Source: an uncultured Bacteroidota bacterium (GTDB lineage: Bacteria > Bacteroidota > Bacteroidia > Flavobacteriales > Flavobacteriaceae). From it: 12,355 nt of DNA. The position numbers were made by a program, and so were the translations under genes. The notes under the pieces were generated by a model. That model made no database searches. It was not told the DNA's origin and was given only the letters and a program-made list of their open reading frames with translations. Below, piece by piece: positions 6,333 to 12,172 of the stretch (position 1 is the first letter of the stretch; each line of letters starts with the position of its first letter). The stretch covers positions 1-12,355 of the forward strand of contig CAISUR010000451.1 in NCBI GenBank assembly GCA_903888655.1, in the 5' to 3' direction.

Positions 6333-7277
6333 ATGAAGATTGATCAATACATATCACAATTGCTCTACCGTTATCAATGTGTAACTGTTCCAGGATTCGG
6401 TGCGTTTTTAACCGAAATTCAATCGGCGCAACTACTTGAAGGTTCCCATTCGTTTTACCCACCAAAAAAATTGGTATCCTTTAATTCTTATTTAAAAAAT
6501 AATGATGGACTATTAGCAAATCATATTGCTCAAGCAGAGAAAATATCGTACGAAATTGCGGTGATCGGTATCCAAAATGAAGTGAATTCATGGAAAATTA
6601 AACTGCAAGAATACGGTTCAATTTCGCTAAAAAACATCGGAGAATTAACTTTAAATGATGAAAAGAGTTTAGTTTTTATTCCTTCAGATCAAGTTAATTA
6701 TTTAACCTCCTCATTTGGGTTGTATACATTTGCATCACCAAATATTAAACGTGAAGAATACAAAAAAGAAATAGAAGTTATTGAAGAAAAGTCACCTATT
6801 GCTTTTATCCCTGAAAACCATAATTCTAGTAATTTTATAAAATATGCAGCTGTTTTTGTTTTAAGTGCAGGATTACTCGGTGCAGCTGGCTTCTTTGGAA
6901 ATCAATATTATCAAAATAAAATTGAAGCCGAAACATTAGCAGTTCATACTAAAGTTCAAAAACAAGTTAATCAAAAAATTCAAGAAGCAACTTTTTTTAT
7001 TTCCAATCCGCTACCAACTGTTACTTTAAATGTTGCTGAAGGGAAAATGCCTTATCACGTTGTTGCTGGAGCCTTTTTGCAAGAAGAGAATGCAACAAAA
7101 ATGTATGATGAACTAGTTAAATTAGGATATCCTGCTAAAAAAATACCTAAAAATGGAAAGGGTTATTATCCTGTTATTTATGGAAGTTTTTCCTCCTACA
7201 CAGAGGCACAAACTGAACTAGAACGAATAAAAAAATCTCACAATCCAGAAGCGTGGTTGTTGATTGAAGAATTATAA
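6333..7277 (+). CDS. HU-like (CCDC81-type) and SPOR domain membrane protein
   Basis: This 314-residue protein has a cytoplasmic N-terminal half made of two short units resembling the HU-CCDC81 bacterial domains: MKIDQYISQLLYRYQCVTVPGFGAF with the VPGFGAF motif at 19-25, then a second unit about 62-135 containing YGSISLKNIGEL. A charged linker follows, then one membrane helix (about 171-189), a coiled or helical spacer (190-217) and a C-terminal SPOR domain (about 239-314, starting PYHVVAGAF). The expected topology is HU-like part inside and SPOR domain in the periplasm. SPOR domains bind denuded septal peptidoglycan, so a link between the cell-division wall and DNA or an inner complex is plausible but inferred. 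It is divergent from dprA, has its own promoter, and ends in a terminator. Domain assignment is by eye from Bacteroidota relatives; SPOR is the surer of the two. Confidence 0.85.
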   Translation: MKIDQYISQLLYRYQCVTVPGFGAFLTEIQSAQLLEGSHSFYPPKKLVSFNSYLKNNDGLLANHIAQAEKISYEIAVIGIQNEVNSWKIKLQEYGSISLKNIGELTLNDEKSLVFIPSDQVNYLTSSFGLYTFASPNIKREEYKKEIEVIEEKSPIAFIPENHNSSNFIKYAAVFVLSAGLLGAAGFFGNQYYQNKIEAETLAVHTKVQKQVNQKIQEATFFISNPLPTVTLNVAEGKMPYHVVAGAFLQEENATKMYDELVKLGYPAKKIPKNGKGYYPVIYGSFSSYTEAQTELERIKKSHNPEAWLLIEEL

Positions 7278-7305
7278 AAAAGTCCCGAAATAATCGGGAT
7301 TTTTT
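7276..7305 (+). terminator. Intrinsic terminator after the HU/SPOR gene
   Basis: TCCCGA (7283-7288) pairs with TCGGGA (7294-7299) around a 5-nt loop, flanked by an A run before and six T after (7300-7305). It begins right at the stop codon and separates the gene from the thioesterase. Confidence 0.8.
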
Positions 7306-7330
7306 GTTTCACGATACTTACTTACTTTTA

Positions 7331-7338
7331 TACCTTTG
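7331..7338 (+). promoter_or_regulatory. Candidate -7 box for the thioesterase
   Basis: TACCTTTG matches TAnnTTTG. A TTTG at 7303-7306 lies 24 nt upstream, a little far. The predicted start is near 7345, about 6 nt before the ATG at 7351. The box contains the TTG at 7336, which argues against that codon being the translation start. Confidence 0.5.
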
Positions 7339-7350
7339 CAAAAAAAAGCT

Positions 7351-7860
7351 ATGACTCCAAAACACCCTATAGATTCCTTAACGATCCTTACTGATTTAGT
7401 TTTACCAAGTGAAACTAACCCATTAAACAACCTTTTTGGAGGCGAATTATTGGCACGAATGGATAGAGCAGCTAGTATTGCCGCCAGAAGACACTCACGA
7501 AGAATAACAGTAACGGCTTCTGTAAACCATGTTGCATTTAACCGTTCGATTCCATTAGGAAGTGTTGTTACGGTTGAAGCTAAAGTTTCAAGAGCCTTTA
7601 AAACTTCTATGGAAATTTTTATTGACGTTTGGATTGAAGACAGGGAATCTGGCACTAGAAGTAAAGCCAATGAGGCTATTTATACTTTTGTGGCAGTAGA
7701 TGAAACAGGAAATCCAGTTGCTGTTCCAGAATTGATCCCACAAACTGAAGAAGAAAAATCACGATTTGATGCTGCTTTAAGAAGAAGACAATTAAGTTTA
7801 GTTTTGGCAGGTAAAATGAATCCACACGAAGCTACCGAATTGAAGGCGTTGTTTATGTAA
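7351..7860 (+). CDS. Acyl-CoA thioesterase, hot-dog fold (YkhA/YciA type)
   Basis: The protein hydrolyses acyl-CoA esters to free acid and CoA in the cytoplasm. It has 169 residues from the ATG at 7351. The hot-dog helix motif NPLNNLFGGELLARMDRA (23-40) contains the conserved Asp38, equivalent to the catalytic Asp of YciA, and the segment SVNHVAFNRSIPLG with following strands completes the fold. A C-terminal extension of about 40 residues (TEEEKSRFDAALRRRQ onward) resembles that of the Bacillus YkhA group. An upstream in-frame TTG (7336) would add MQKKA, but it lies inside the predicted -7 box, so the ATG is preferred. It is transcribed alone between a terminator upstream and a bidirectional one downstream. 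Chain-length preference cannot be read from the sequence. Confidence 0.9.
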   Translation: MTPKHPIDSLTILTDLVLPSETNPLNNLFGGELLARMDRAASIAARRHSRRITVTASVNHVAFNRSIPLGSVVTVEAKVSRAFKTSMEIFIDVWIEDRESGTRSKANEAIYTFVAVDETGNPVAVPELIPQTEEEKSRFDAALRRRQLSLVLAGKMNPHEATELKALFM

Positions 7861-7876
7861 TCCTATAATAGACAAT

Positions 7877-7918
7877 AAAAAATCCCAAAAGAAAGTACTA
7901 ATTCTTTTGGGATTTTTT
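7877..7918. terminator. Bidirectional terminator between thioesterase and pyk
   Basis: A perfect 17-bp inverted repeat (7877-7893 with 7902-7918; core ATCCCAAAAGAA) encloses an 8-nt loop. The stem ends in A6 on the left and T6 on the right, so it has a U tract on either strand and can end both convergent genes. Confidence 0.9.
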
Positions 7919-7935
7919 ATCTAGTGTCACTTTAT

Positions 7936-7948
7936 TCTCTCTGAGAGA
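7936..7948. repeat. Short perfect palindrome downstream of pyk
   Basis: TCTCTC-T-GAGAGA is a 13-bp perfect dyad six bases past the pyk stop codon and before the bidirectional terminator. It could fold in the pyk 3' untranslated RNA. No U tract follows it, so it is not a terminator on its own. Confidence 0.35.
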
Positions 7949-7954
7949 TCTTAC

Positions 7955-9385
7955 TTATTCTATCTCTGAAATTCTTAAGGTATTTACCATCCCTTTTGAA
8001 ACAACAGGCATTGCTGCAAGATTAATCAACATATCACCTTTTTTAACGTAACCATTCTCTTTTGCGATTTTATTAATATCATCAACGGTGTCGTCGGTAC
8101 TTACAAACTTATCGTATAAGAAAGCATTTACACCCCAAAGCAAATTCAACTGTGTTAAAATTCTTTTATTAGAGGTATATACTAAAATATGTGCCGATGG
8201 GCGCCATGCCGAAATTTGAAAAGCGGTATATCCACTATTGGTTAATGTTGAAATCGCTTTTGCTTTGATGTCATTGGCCATCGTAGCTGCATGATAACAA
8301 ATCGATTTTGTAATAAAACGTTTTGTTCGAACATGAGGTGGATTTTGAGGTACAGTAATTAGTGGAGAATCTTCGACTGCTTCAATGATTTGAGTCATTT
8401 TTTCAATTACTTGAACAGGATAATTTCCTACCGATGTCTCTCCAGATAACATCACAGCATCCGCACCATCCATTACCGAATTGGCAACGTCGTTTACCTC
8501 GGCACGTGTTGGCGTTAAGCTCGTAATCATCGTTTCCATCATTTGTGTCGCTACAATTACAGGAATTCGAGCAGTTTTAGCTCTATGAATTAATTTTTTC
8601 TGAATTAACGGAACTTCATGTGCAGGAATTTCAACTCCAAGATCTCCACGAGCCACCATTAATCCATCACAATAAGCAACTATTTTATCAATATTTTCGA
8701 CGGCTTCTGGTTTTTCAATTTTGGCTATAATTGGAATTTTATGCTCGGAATGTTTTGCGATTAAATCTTGTAATTCTTCAAGATCGGCAGGAGTTCTAAC
8801 AAATGAAAGGGCAATCCAATCTACTTGTTGCTCAATAGCAAAAATAGCATCTTTAACATCTTTCTTCGTTAATGCAGGAAGCGAAACTTTAGTGTTTGGC
8901 AAGTTCACTCCTTTTTTAGATTTTAATGGACCTCCTTGAATGACCTTACATTTCACCTCAGTAGTTCCATTAGTTTCTAAAGCTTCAAACATTAATTTTC
9001 CATCATCCAGAAGGATTTTTTCTCCGGGCTTTACATCTCTTGGAAATTCTAAATAGTTCATGTAAACTCTATCTTTTGTTCCAGGGACATCTTCGGCTGT
9101 TTGAAAGGTAATGATATCCCCAGGGTTTACCACAACATCTTCTTTCATAACTCCTACTCGAAGTTTAGGACCTTGCAAATCTCCAAGAATAGCGGTAGTA
9201 TAACCATATTCGTGATTCAATTCTCTGATGATATCGATTCGCTCTTTGACATCAGTATAATCAGCATGAGAAAAATTAATTCGGAATACGTTAACTCCAG
9301 CATCAATCATATCTTTAATTACCTCTTTTGAACTACAAGCTGGACCTAATGTGGCTACAATTTTAGTCTTTTTTCTTGTTGGCAT
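7955..9385 (-). CDS. pyk: Pyruvate kinase
   Basis: Pyruvate kinase makes pyruvate and ATP from phosphoenolpyruvate and ADP, the last step of glycolysis, in the cytoplasm. The 476-residue protein has TKIVATLGPA at 7-16, FRINFSH at 34-40 (Arg35, Asn37, Ser39), GDLQGPK at 68-74, the catalytic KIEKPEAVENI with Lys222 and Glu224, VARGDLGVEIP at 244-254 with the metal ligand Asp248, VATQMMETM, and SGETSVGNYP in the substrate lid region. The C-terminal alpha/beta domain (about 345-476) is complete and there is no extra PEP-utiliser-like domain. Its ATG lies 4 bases after the stop of the IPExxxVDY gene, so it is probably the last gene of a unit with that gene and perhaps rnc and fabF. It ends at the bidirectional terminator. 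The call is secure; effector control is not visible. Confidence 0.97.
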   Translation of the reverse strand: MPTRKKTKIVATLGPACSSKEVIKDMIDAGVNVFRINFSHADYTDVKERIDIIRELNHEYGYTTAILGDLQGPKLRVGVMKEDVVVNPGDIITFQTAEDVPGTKDRVYMNYLEFPRDVKPGEKILLDDGKLMFEALETNGTTEVKCKVIQGGPLKSKKGVNLPNTKVSLPALTKKDVKDAIFAIEQQVDWIALSFVRTPADLEELQDLIAKHSEHKIPIIAKIEKPEAVENIDKIVAYCDGLMVARGDLGVEIPAHEVPLIQKKLIHRAKTARIPVIVATQMMETMITSLTPTRAEVNDVANSVMDGADAVMLSGETSVGNYPVQVIEKMTQIIEAVEDSPLITVPQNPPHVRTKRFITKSICYHAATMANDIKAKAISTLTNSGYTAFQISAWRPSAHILVYTSNKRILTQLNLLWGVNAFLYDKFVSTDDTVDDINKIAKENGYVKKGDMLINLAAMPVVSKGMVNTLRISEIE

Positions 9386-9389
9386 TTTA

Positions 9390-9878
9390 TTAAAAAATTA
9401 AATTATTTTTAGATTTTATTTTGTTTTTATCCACAGCATAAACCATAGTTATTCCGTCGATGTTATTTATTTTTGATACAATGTCATTTATATCTATTCC
9501 GTTTTCAGCGTTTTCAATTTTCAAAAAGAAATCAACTTTTTTATATTCGGGCAATAGATAGGCTAATGATGAAAACGAAGTATTAGAATTAGAGAATAAA
9601 TCGGTAATAATGCCTTCTCGAGAACCTTTAACTTCATTTTTATTTTGGACTAAATTCCATGTCACGATATTGTCAGTGTCTTCATAAGTAAATCGTGAAA
9701 AGGAAGTTTTTCCTTGTTTAACTTGTGTTTGAATATCACAATTGCTTTTGTACAAACGAATTTCTATATCTCGATTTAAAAAATAAGCCAATCGATAATC
9801 TTCTAATGAAGTGTGAATTGCAATTATATGATAATCTTCTTCTTCAAAATCTTCAATGTATAGTTTATGGACAGCCAT
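9390..9878 (-). CDS. IPExxxVDY family protein of unknown function
   Basis: This 162-residue protein matches a Bacteroidota family named for a conserved IPExxxVDY motif. Here the motif is the variant LPEYKKVDF at 109-117 (Ile to Leu, Tyr to Phe). There is no signal peptide or membrane segment, so it is probably cytoplasmic. The first third is rich in acidic residues (EDFEEEDYH), and the C-terminus ends in a basic stretch (KNKIKSKNN). It sits four bases before pyk and 113 bp after rnc on the same strand; this rnc-to-pyk placement is, to my knowledge, common in the phylum. A recurring place beside pyruvate kinase hints at a linked role, but function is unknown. The 113-bp gap before it shows a TTATTTTGG that only nearly fits a -7 box. 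Confidence 0.85.
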   Translation of the reverse strand: MAVHKLYIEDFEEEDYHIIAIHTSLEDYRLAYFLNRDIEIRLYKSNCDIQTQVKQGKTSFSRFTYEDTDNIVTWNLVQNKNEVKGSREGIITDLFSNSNTSFSSLAYLLPEYKKVDFFLKIENAENGIDINDIVSKINNIDGITMVYAVDKNKIKSKNNLIF

Positions 9879-9991
9879 TTATCGCCAAAATAAGTTGTAA
9901 ATATAAGATTTATAAGAAACAAAACACCTCCTAAATGTTAGATTAACGTTATTTTATAAACGAAAACGTTGTAGTTTTTTAAGAATATCAA

Positions 9992-10735
9992 TTATATTTT
10001 GTTAATTTTTTCTTGAAATGCAAAATAAGCACGTTTGGCTGCTATTTCCTCCGCCTTTTTTTTAGAAGTGGCTCTCGATTTAGCAATTATCTTATCATCA
10101 ATACTTAATTTTACACCAAAATATTTCTGCCCATCATTTCCATTATCATCAAAAACATCAAAGTAAAAATGTTTTTTCTCCTTTTGACACCATTCTATAA
10201 CCAAGCTTTTATAACTGATTACTTTACCTTCTAATCGAGCAATATCTACATAAGGCAGAATTACCTTTTTTTGGATAAACTCTTCACATCCTATATAGCC
10301 TTTATCAAGAAATATAGCGCCAACTAACGCTTCAAAAATATTACCATGGATGTTTTCACCATAATGCGTAGGTGGCACTTTACTATCGACTAAATCGACT
10401 AAATTCAAATCTCTCCCCAATTCATTTAAGTGTTCGCGACTTACAATTTTAGATCGCATTTTGGTTAGATAACCTTCATCTCCAAGAGGAGCTTCTTTAT
10501 ATAAATATGCTGCAATTACTGAACTCAACATTGAATCTCCTAAAAATTCTAGACGTTCATAATTCAATGGATTTCCTTTTTCGTCTATTTTATTCGAAGA
10601 GCGATGCGTAAAAGCTTTTTCGTAATATTTAATATTAGTGGTTTTGAATCCAATAATTTTTTCAACGGCAACAAAAAAATTCCCGCCTTCTGTGGGACGG
10701 GAATTTCTAAAAAATATTTTTTTAAGTAATCGCAT
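9992..10735 (-). CDS. rnc: Ribonuclease III
   Basis: RNase III cuts double-stranded RNA, including the rRNA precursor stems, in the cytoplasm as a dimer. The 247-residue protein has a short basic N-terminal tail, the RNase III domain with ERLEFLGDS at 60-68 (metal-site Glu63 and Asp67), the second motif GNIFEALVGAIFLDKGY at 131-147 with Glu135, and a C-terminal double-stranded-RNA-binding domain (about 172-243) ending in the basic helix SKKKAEEIAAKRAYFAF. The position matching E. coli Asp114 is Asn132. It starts six bases after the fabF stop. A terminator-like hairpin spans codons 10-20 (10673-10706), which could hold down its expression or be a site of self-cleavage. The start is supported by spacing and by the flavobacterial-type N-terminus MRLLKKI. 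Confidence 0.95.
   Translation of the reverse strand: MRLLKKIFFRNSRPTEGGNFFVAVEKIIGFKTTNIKYYEKAFTHRSSNKIDEKGNPLNYERLEFLGDSMLSSVIAAYLYKEAPLGDEGYLTKMRSKIVSREHLNELGRDLNLVDLVDSKVPPTHYGENIHGNIFEALVGAIFLDKGYIGCEEFIQKKVILPYVDIARLEGKVISYKSLVIEWCQKEKKHFYFDVFDDNGNDGQKYFGVKLSIDDKIIAKSRATSKKKAEEIAAKRAYFAFQEKINKI
10673..10706 (-). terminator. Terminator-like hairpin inside the rnc coding region
   Basis: A perfect 9-bp inverted repeat, AAATTCCCG (10677-10685) with CGGGAATTT (10698-10706), encloses a 12-nt loop. On the minus strand, the rnc coding strand, it is followed by a run of seven T (10679 down to 10673, partly within the stem). It lies 36-69 nt past the fabF stop. It has the form of an intrinsic terminator and could act as a fabF terminator, an rnc attenuator or an RNase III target. 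Its activity is inferred. Confidence 0.6.
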
Positions 10736-10741
10736 GAAAAC

Positions 10742-11995
10742 TTATTCTTCTAATTTTTTGAACAATACACAAGCATTGTGACCTCCAAAACCAAAAGTAT
10801 TGCTCATAGCCACTTTGATTTCTCTTTTTTGAGGTTTGTTTAGTGTTAAATTCAATGATGAATCAATGTTCTCATCAACAGTTGTGTGGTTAATCGTTGG
10901 AGGAACAATGCCATTTTGCATCGCTAAAATAACTGCAATAGCTTCAATGGCTCCAGCAGCACCTAGCAAGTGACCTGTCATGGATTTGGTTGAATTGATA
11001 TTAATATTTTTAGCATGATCACCAAAAACATGGCTTATTGCTTTTAATTCGGCTACATCTCCAAGCGGTGTTGAAGTTCCATGAGTATTAATATGATCTA
11101 CCATTTCTGGTGTCATTCCAGCATCACGCAAGGTGTTTTCCATTACAGCAATAACACCAATTCCTTCAGGATGTGGGGCAGTTAAGTGATAGGCATCTGA
11201 CGACATTCCGCCACCGCCAATTTCACAATAAATTTTTGCTCCACGAGCTTTAGCATGTTCATATTCTTCTAAAACTATAGCACCAGAACCTTCTCCTAAA
11301 ACAAATCCATCACGAGTTGCGTCAAATGGACGTGAAGCTGTTTCTGGACTATCGTTTCTTGTTGATAAAGCATGCATCGAGTTGAATCCGCCCATACCAG
11401 CAATAGTTACGGCAGCTTCAGAACCACCAGTGATAATCACATCGCACATGCCTAGACGAATGTAATTGAAGGCATCAATCATGGCATTGGCAGAAGATGC
11501 GCAAGCCGAAACTGTTGTATAATTAGGACCCATATAGCCATTTCGCATCGAAATATGAGCAGGAGCAATATCGGCAATCATTTTTGGAATAAAGAACGGA
11601 TTGAACTTTGGAGTTCCATCGCCTTTGGCATAATACATCACCTCTTCTTGAAATGTTTCTAAACCACCAATTCCAGCTCCCCAAATAACACCAACACGAT
11701 TTTTCTTCACGTTATTATCGTTTAAACCGGCATCTTTGATGGCTTCGTCACTAGAAGCAATAGCGTAATGCGAAAATTTATCCAATCGGCGCGATTCTTT
11801 ACGATCCATATAATCTTCTATATTGAAGTTTTTAACTTCACAAGCAAATTTTGTTTTATGCTTTTCAGTATCGTAATACGTTATTGGAGCAGCGCCGCTT
11901 TTTCCATTTACCAAACCATCCCAATATTCCTGGATGGAATTTCCAATTGGAGTTAATGCTCCAAGACCGGTTACAACAACACGCTTTAATTGCAT
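10742..11995 (-). CDS. fabF: 3-oxoacyl-[acyl-carrier-protein] synthase II
   Basis: FabF condenses malonyl-ACP with acyl-ACP to lengthen fatty acids by two carbons, in the cytoplasm. The 417-residue protein shows the complete Cys-His-His active site: Cys165 in TVSACASSAN, His305 in NTHGTSTPLGD and His342 in STKSMTGHLLGA, with Lys337. FGFGGHNACV at 401-410 is the family's glycine-rich loop. The N-terminus MQLKRVVVTGLGALTPIG is typical and fixes the start. It follows acpP by 177 bp that hold a terminator, a candidate promoter and a leader hairpin, so it may have its own level of expression. rnc starts six bases downstream, so the two are co-transcribed. I read it as FabF, not FabB, from the acpP-fabF pairing and the overall sequence; the call is secure. 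Confidence 0.97.
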   Translation of the reverse strand: MQLKRVVVTGLGALTPIGNSIQEYWDGLVNGKSGAAPITYYDTEKHKTKFACEVKNFNIEDYMDRKESRRLDKFSHYAIASSDEAIKDAGLNDNNVKKNRVGVIWGAGIGGLETFQEEVMYYAKGDGTPKFNPFFIPKMIADIAPAHISMRNGYMGPNYTTVSACASSANAMIDAFNYIRLGMCDVIITGGSEAAVTIAGMGGFNSMHALSTRNDSPETASRPFDATRDGFVLGEGSGAIVLEEYEHAKARGAKIYCEIGGGGMSSDAYHLTAPHPEGIGVIAVMENTLRDAGMTPEMVDHINTHGTSTPLGDVAELKAISHVFGDHAKNININSTKSMTGHLLGAAGAIEAIAVILAMQNGIVPPTINHTTVDENIDSSLNLTLNKPQKREIKVAMSNTFGFGGHNACVLFKKLEE

Positions 11996-12026
11996 ATAAT
12001 TTTTTTTAATAGTATTTTAAACAAAT

Positions 12027-12073
12027 AATACCCTGTTTTCTTTATAATATGAAATTAAAGAGACAAGGGTATT
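12027..12073 (-). promoter_or_regulatory. Long imperfect hairpin in the fabF leader
   Basis: AATACCCT (12027-12034) pairs with AGGGTATT (12066-12073). Beyond one bulge on each side the stem continues through G-C and CTTT (12040-12043) with AAAG (12057-12060), around a 13-nt loop. It ends 31 nt before the fabF ATG and has no U tract, so it is not a terminator. A leader control element or processing stem is possible. Confidence 0.45.
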
Positions 12074-12085
12074 TCAATATAATGT

Positions 12086-12107
12086 GATTGAAATTCAATC
12101 AAAAATA
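12086..12107 (-). promoter_or_regulatory. Candidate internal fabF promoter with overlapping palindrome
   Basis: The minus strand has TATTTTTG (12107-12100), a -7-type box, running directly into the perfect dyad GATTGAA-T-TTCAATC (12100-12086). The predicted start falls at the dyad centre (about 12093). No -33 TTG is present upstream, only A/T runs. The dyad would suit a repressor site controlling fabF apart from acpP. Confidence 0.35.
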
Positions 12108-12130
12108 GTTTAATTTTTTAAAAAAATAAT

Positions 12131-12162
12131 AAAAACCCGCATACCATTAGAGCATACGGGTT
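12131..12162 (-). terminator. Intrinsic terminator between acpP and fabF
   Basis: Read on the minus strand, AACCCGTATGC (12162-12152) pairs with GTATGCGGGTT (12144-12134) through 11 pairs, two of them G-U, around a 7-nt loop, followed by T5 (12135-12131) and more T-rich sequence. The G-U pairs become A-C mismatches in + strand RNA, so it is directed at acpP transcripts. It starts 11 nt past the acpP stop. Confidence 0.75.
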
Positions 12163-12172
12163 CTTTATCTTA

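Noticed and set aside
7336..7350. TTG start for the thioesterase, adding five residues
   Set aside because: The TTG forms part of the predicted -7 box TACCTTTG and so would probably not be in the mRNA; the ATG at 7351 fits the family N-terminus.
7272..7670. 132-codon open frame on the minus strand
   Set aside because: It lies antisense to the thioesterase, crosses its promoter and the upstream terminator, and its translation has no recognisable domain.
8721..9331. Two + strand open frames inside pyk
   Set aside because: They are antisense to well-conserved pyruvate kinase sequence and show no features of their own.
9725..9934. 69-codon + strand open frame across the start of the IPExxxVDY gene
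   Set aside because: It is antisense to that gene, and its composition (poly-Lys/Asn end) is what AT-rich non-coding sequence gives.
9945..9970. Two copies of AACGTT 14 nt apart after rnc, as a possible terminator
   Set aside because: AACGTT is itself palindromic, the stem would be only 6 bp, and no U tract follows in the rnc direction.
11768..11956. 62-codon + strand open frame within fabF
   Set aside because: It is antisense to the N-terminal part of FabF, with no start signal or domain.
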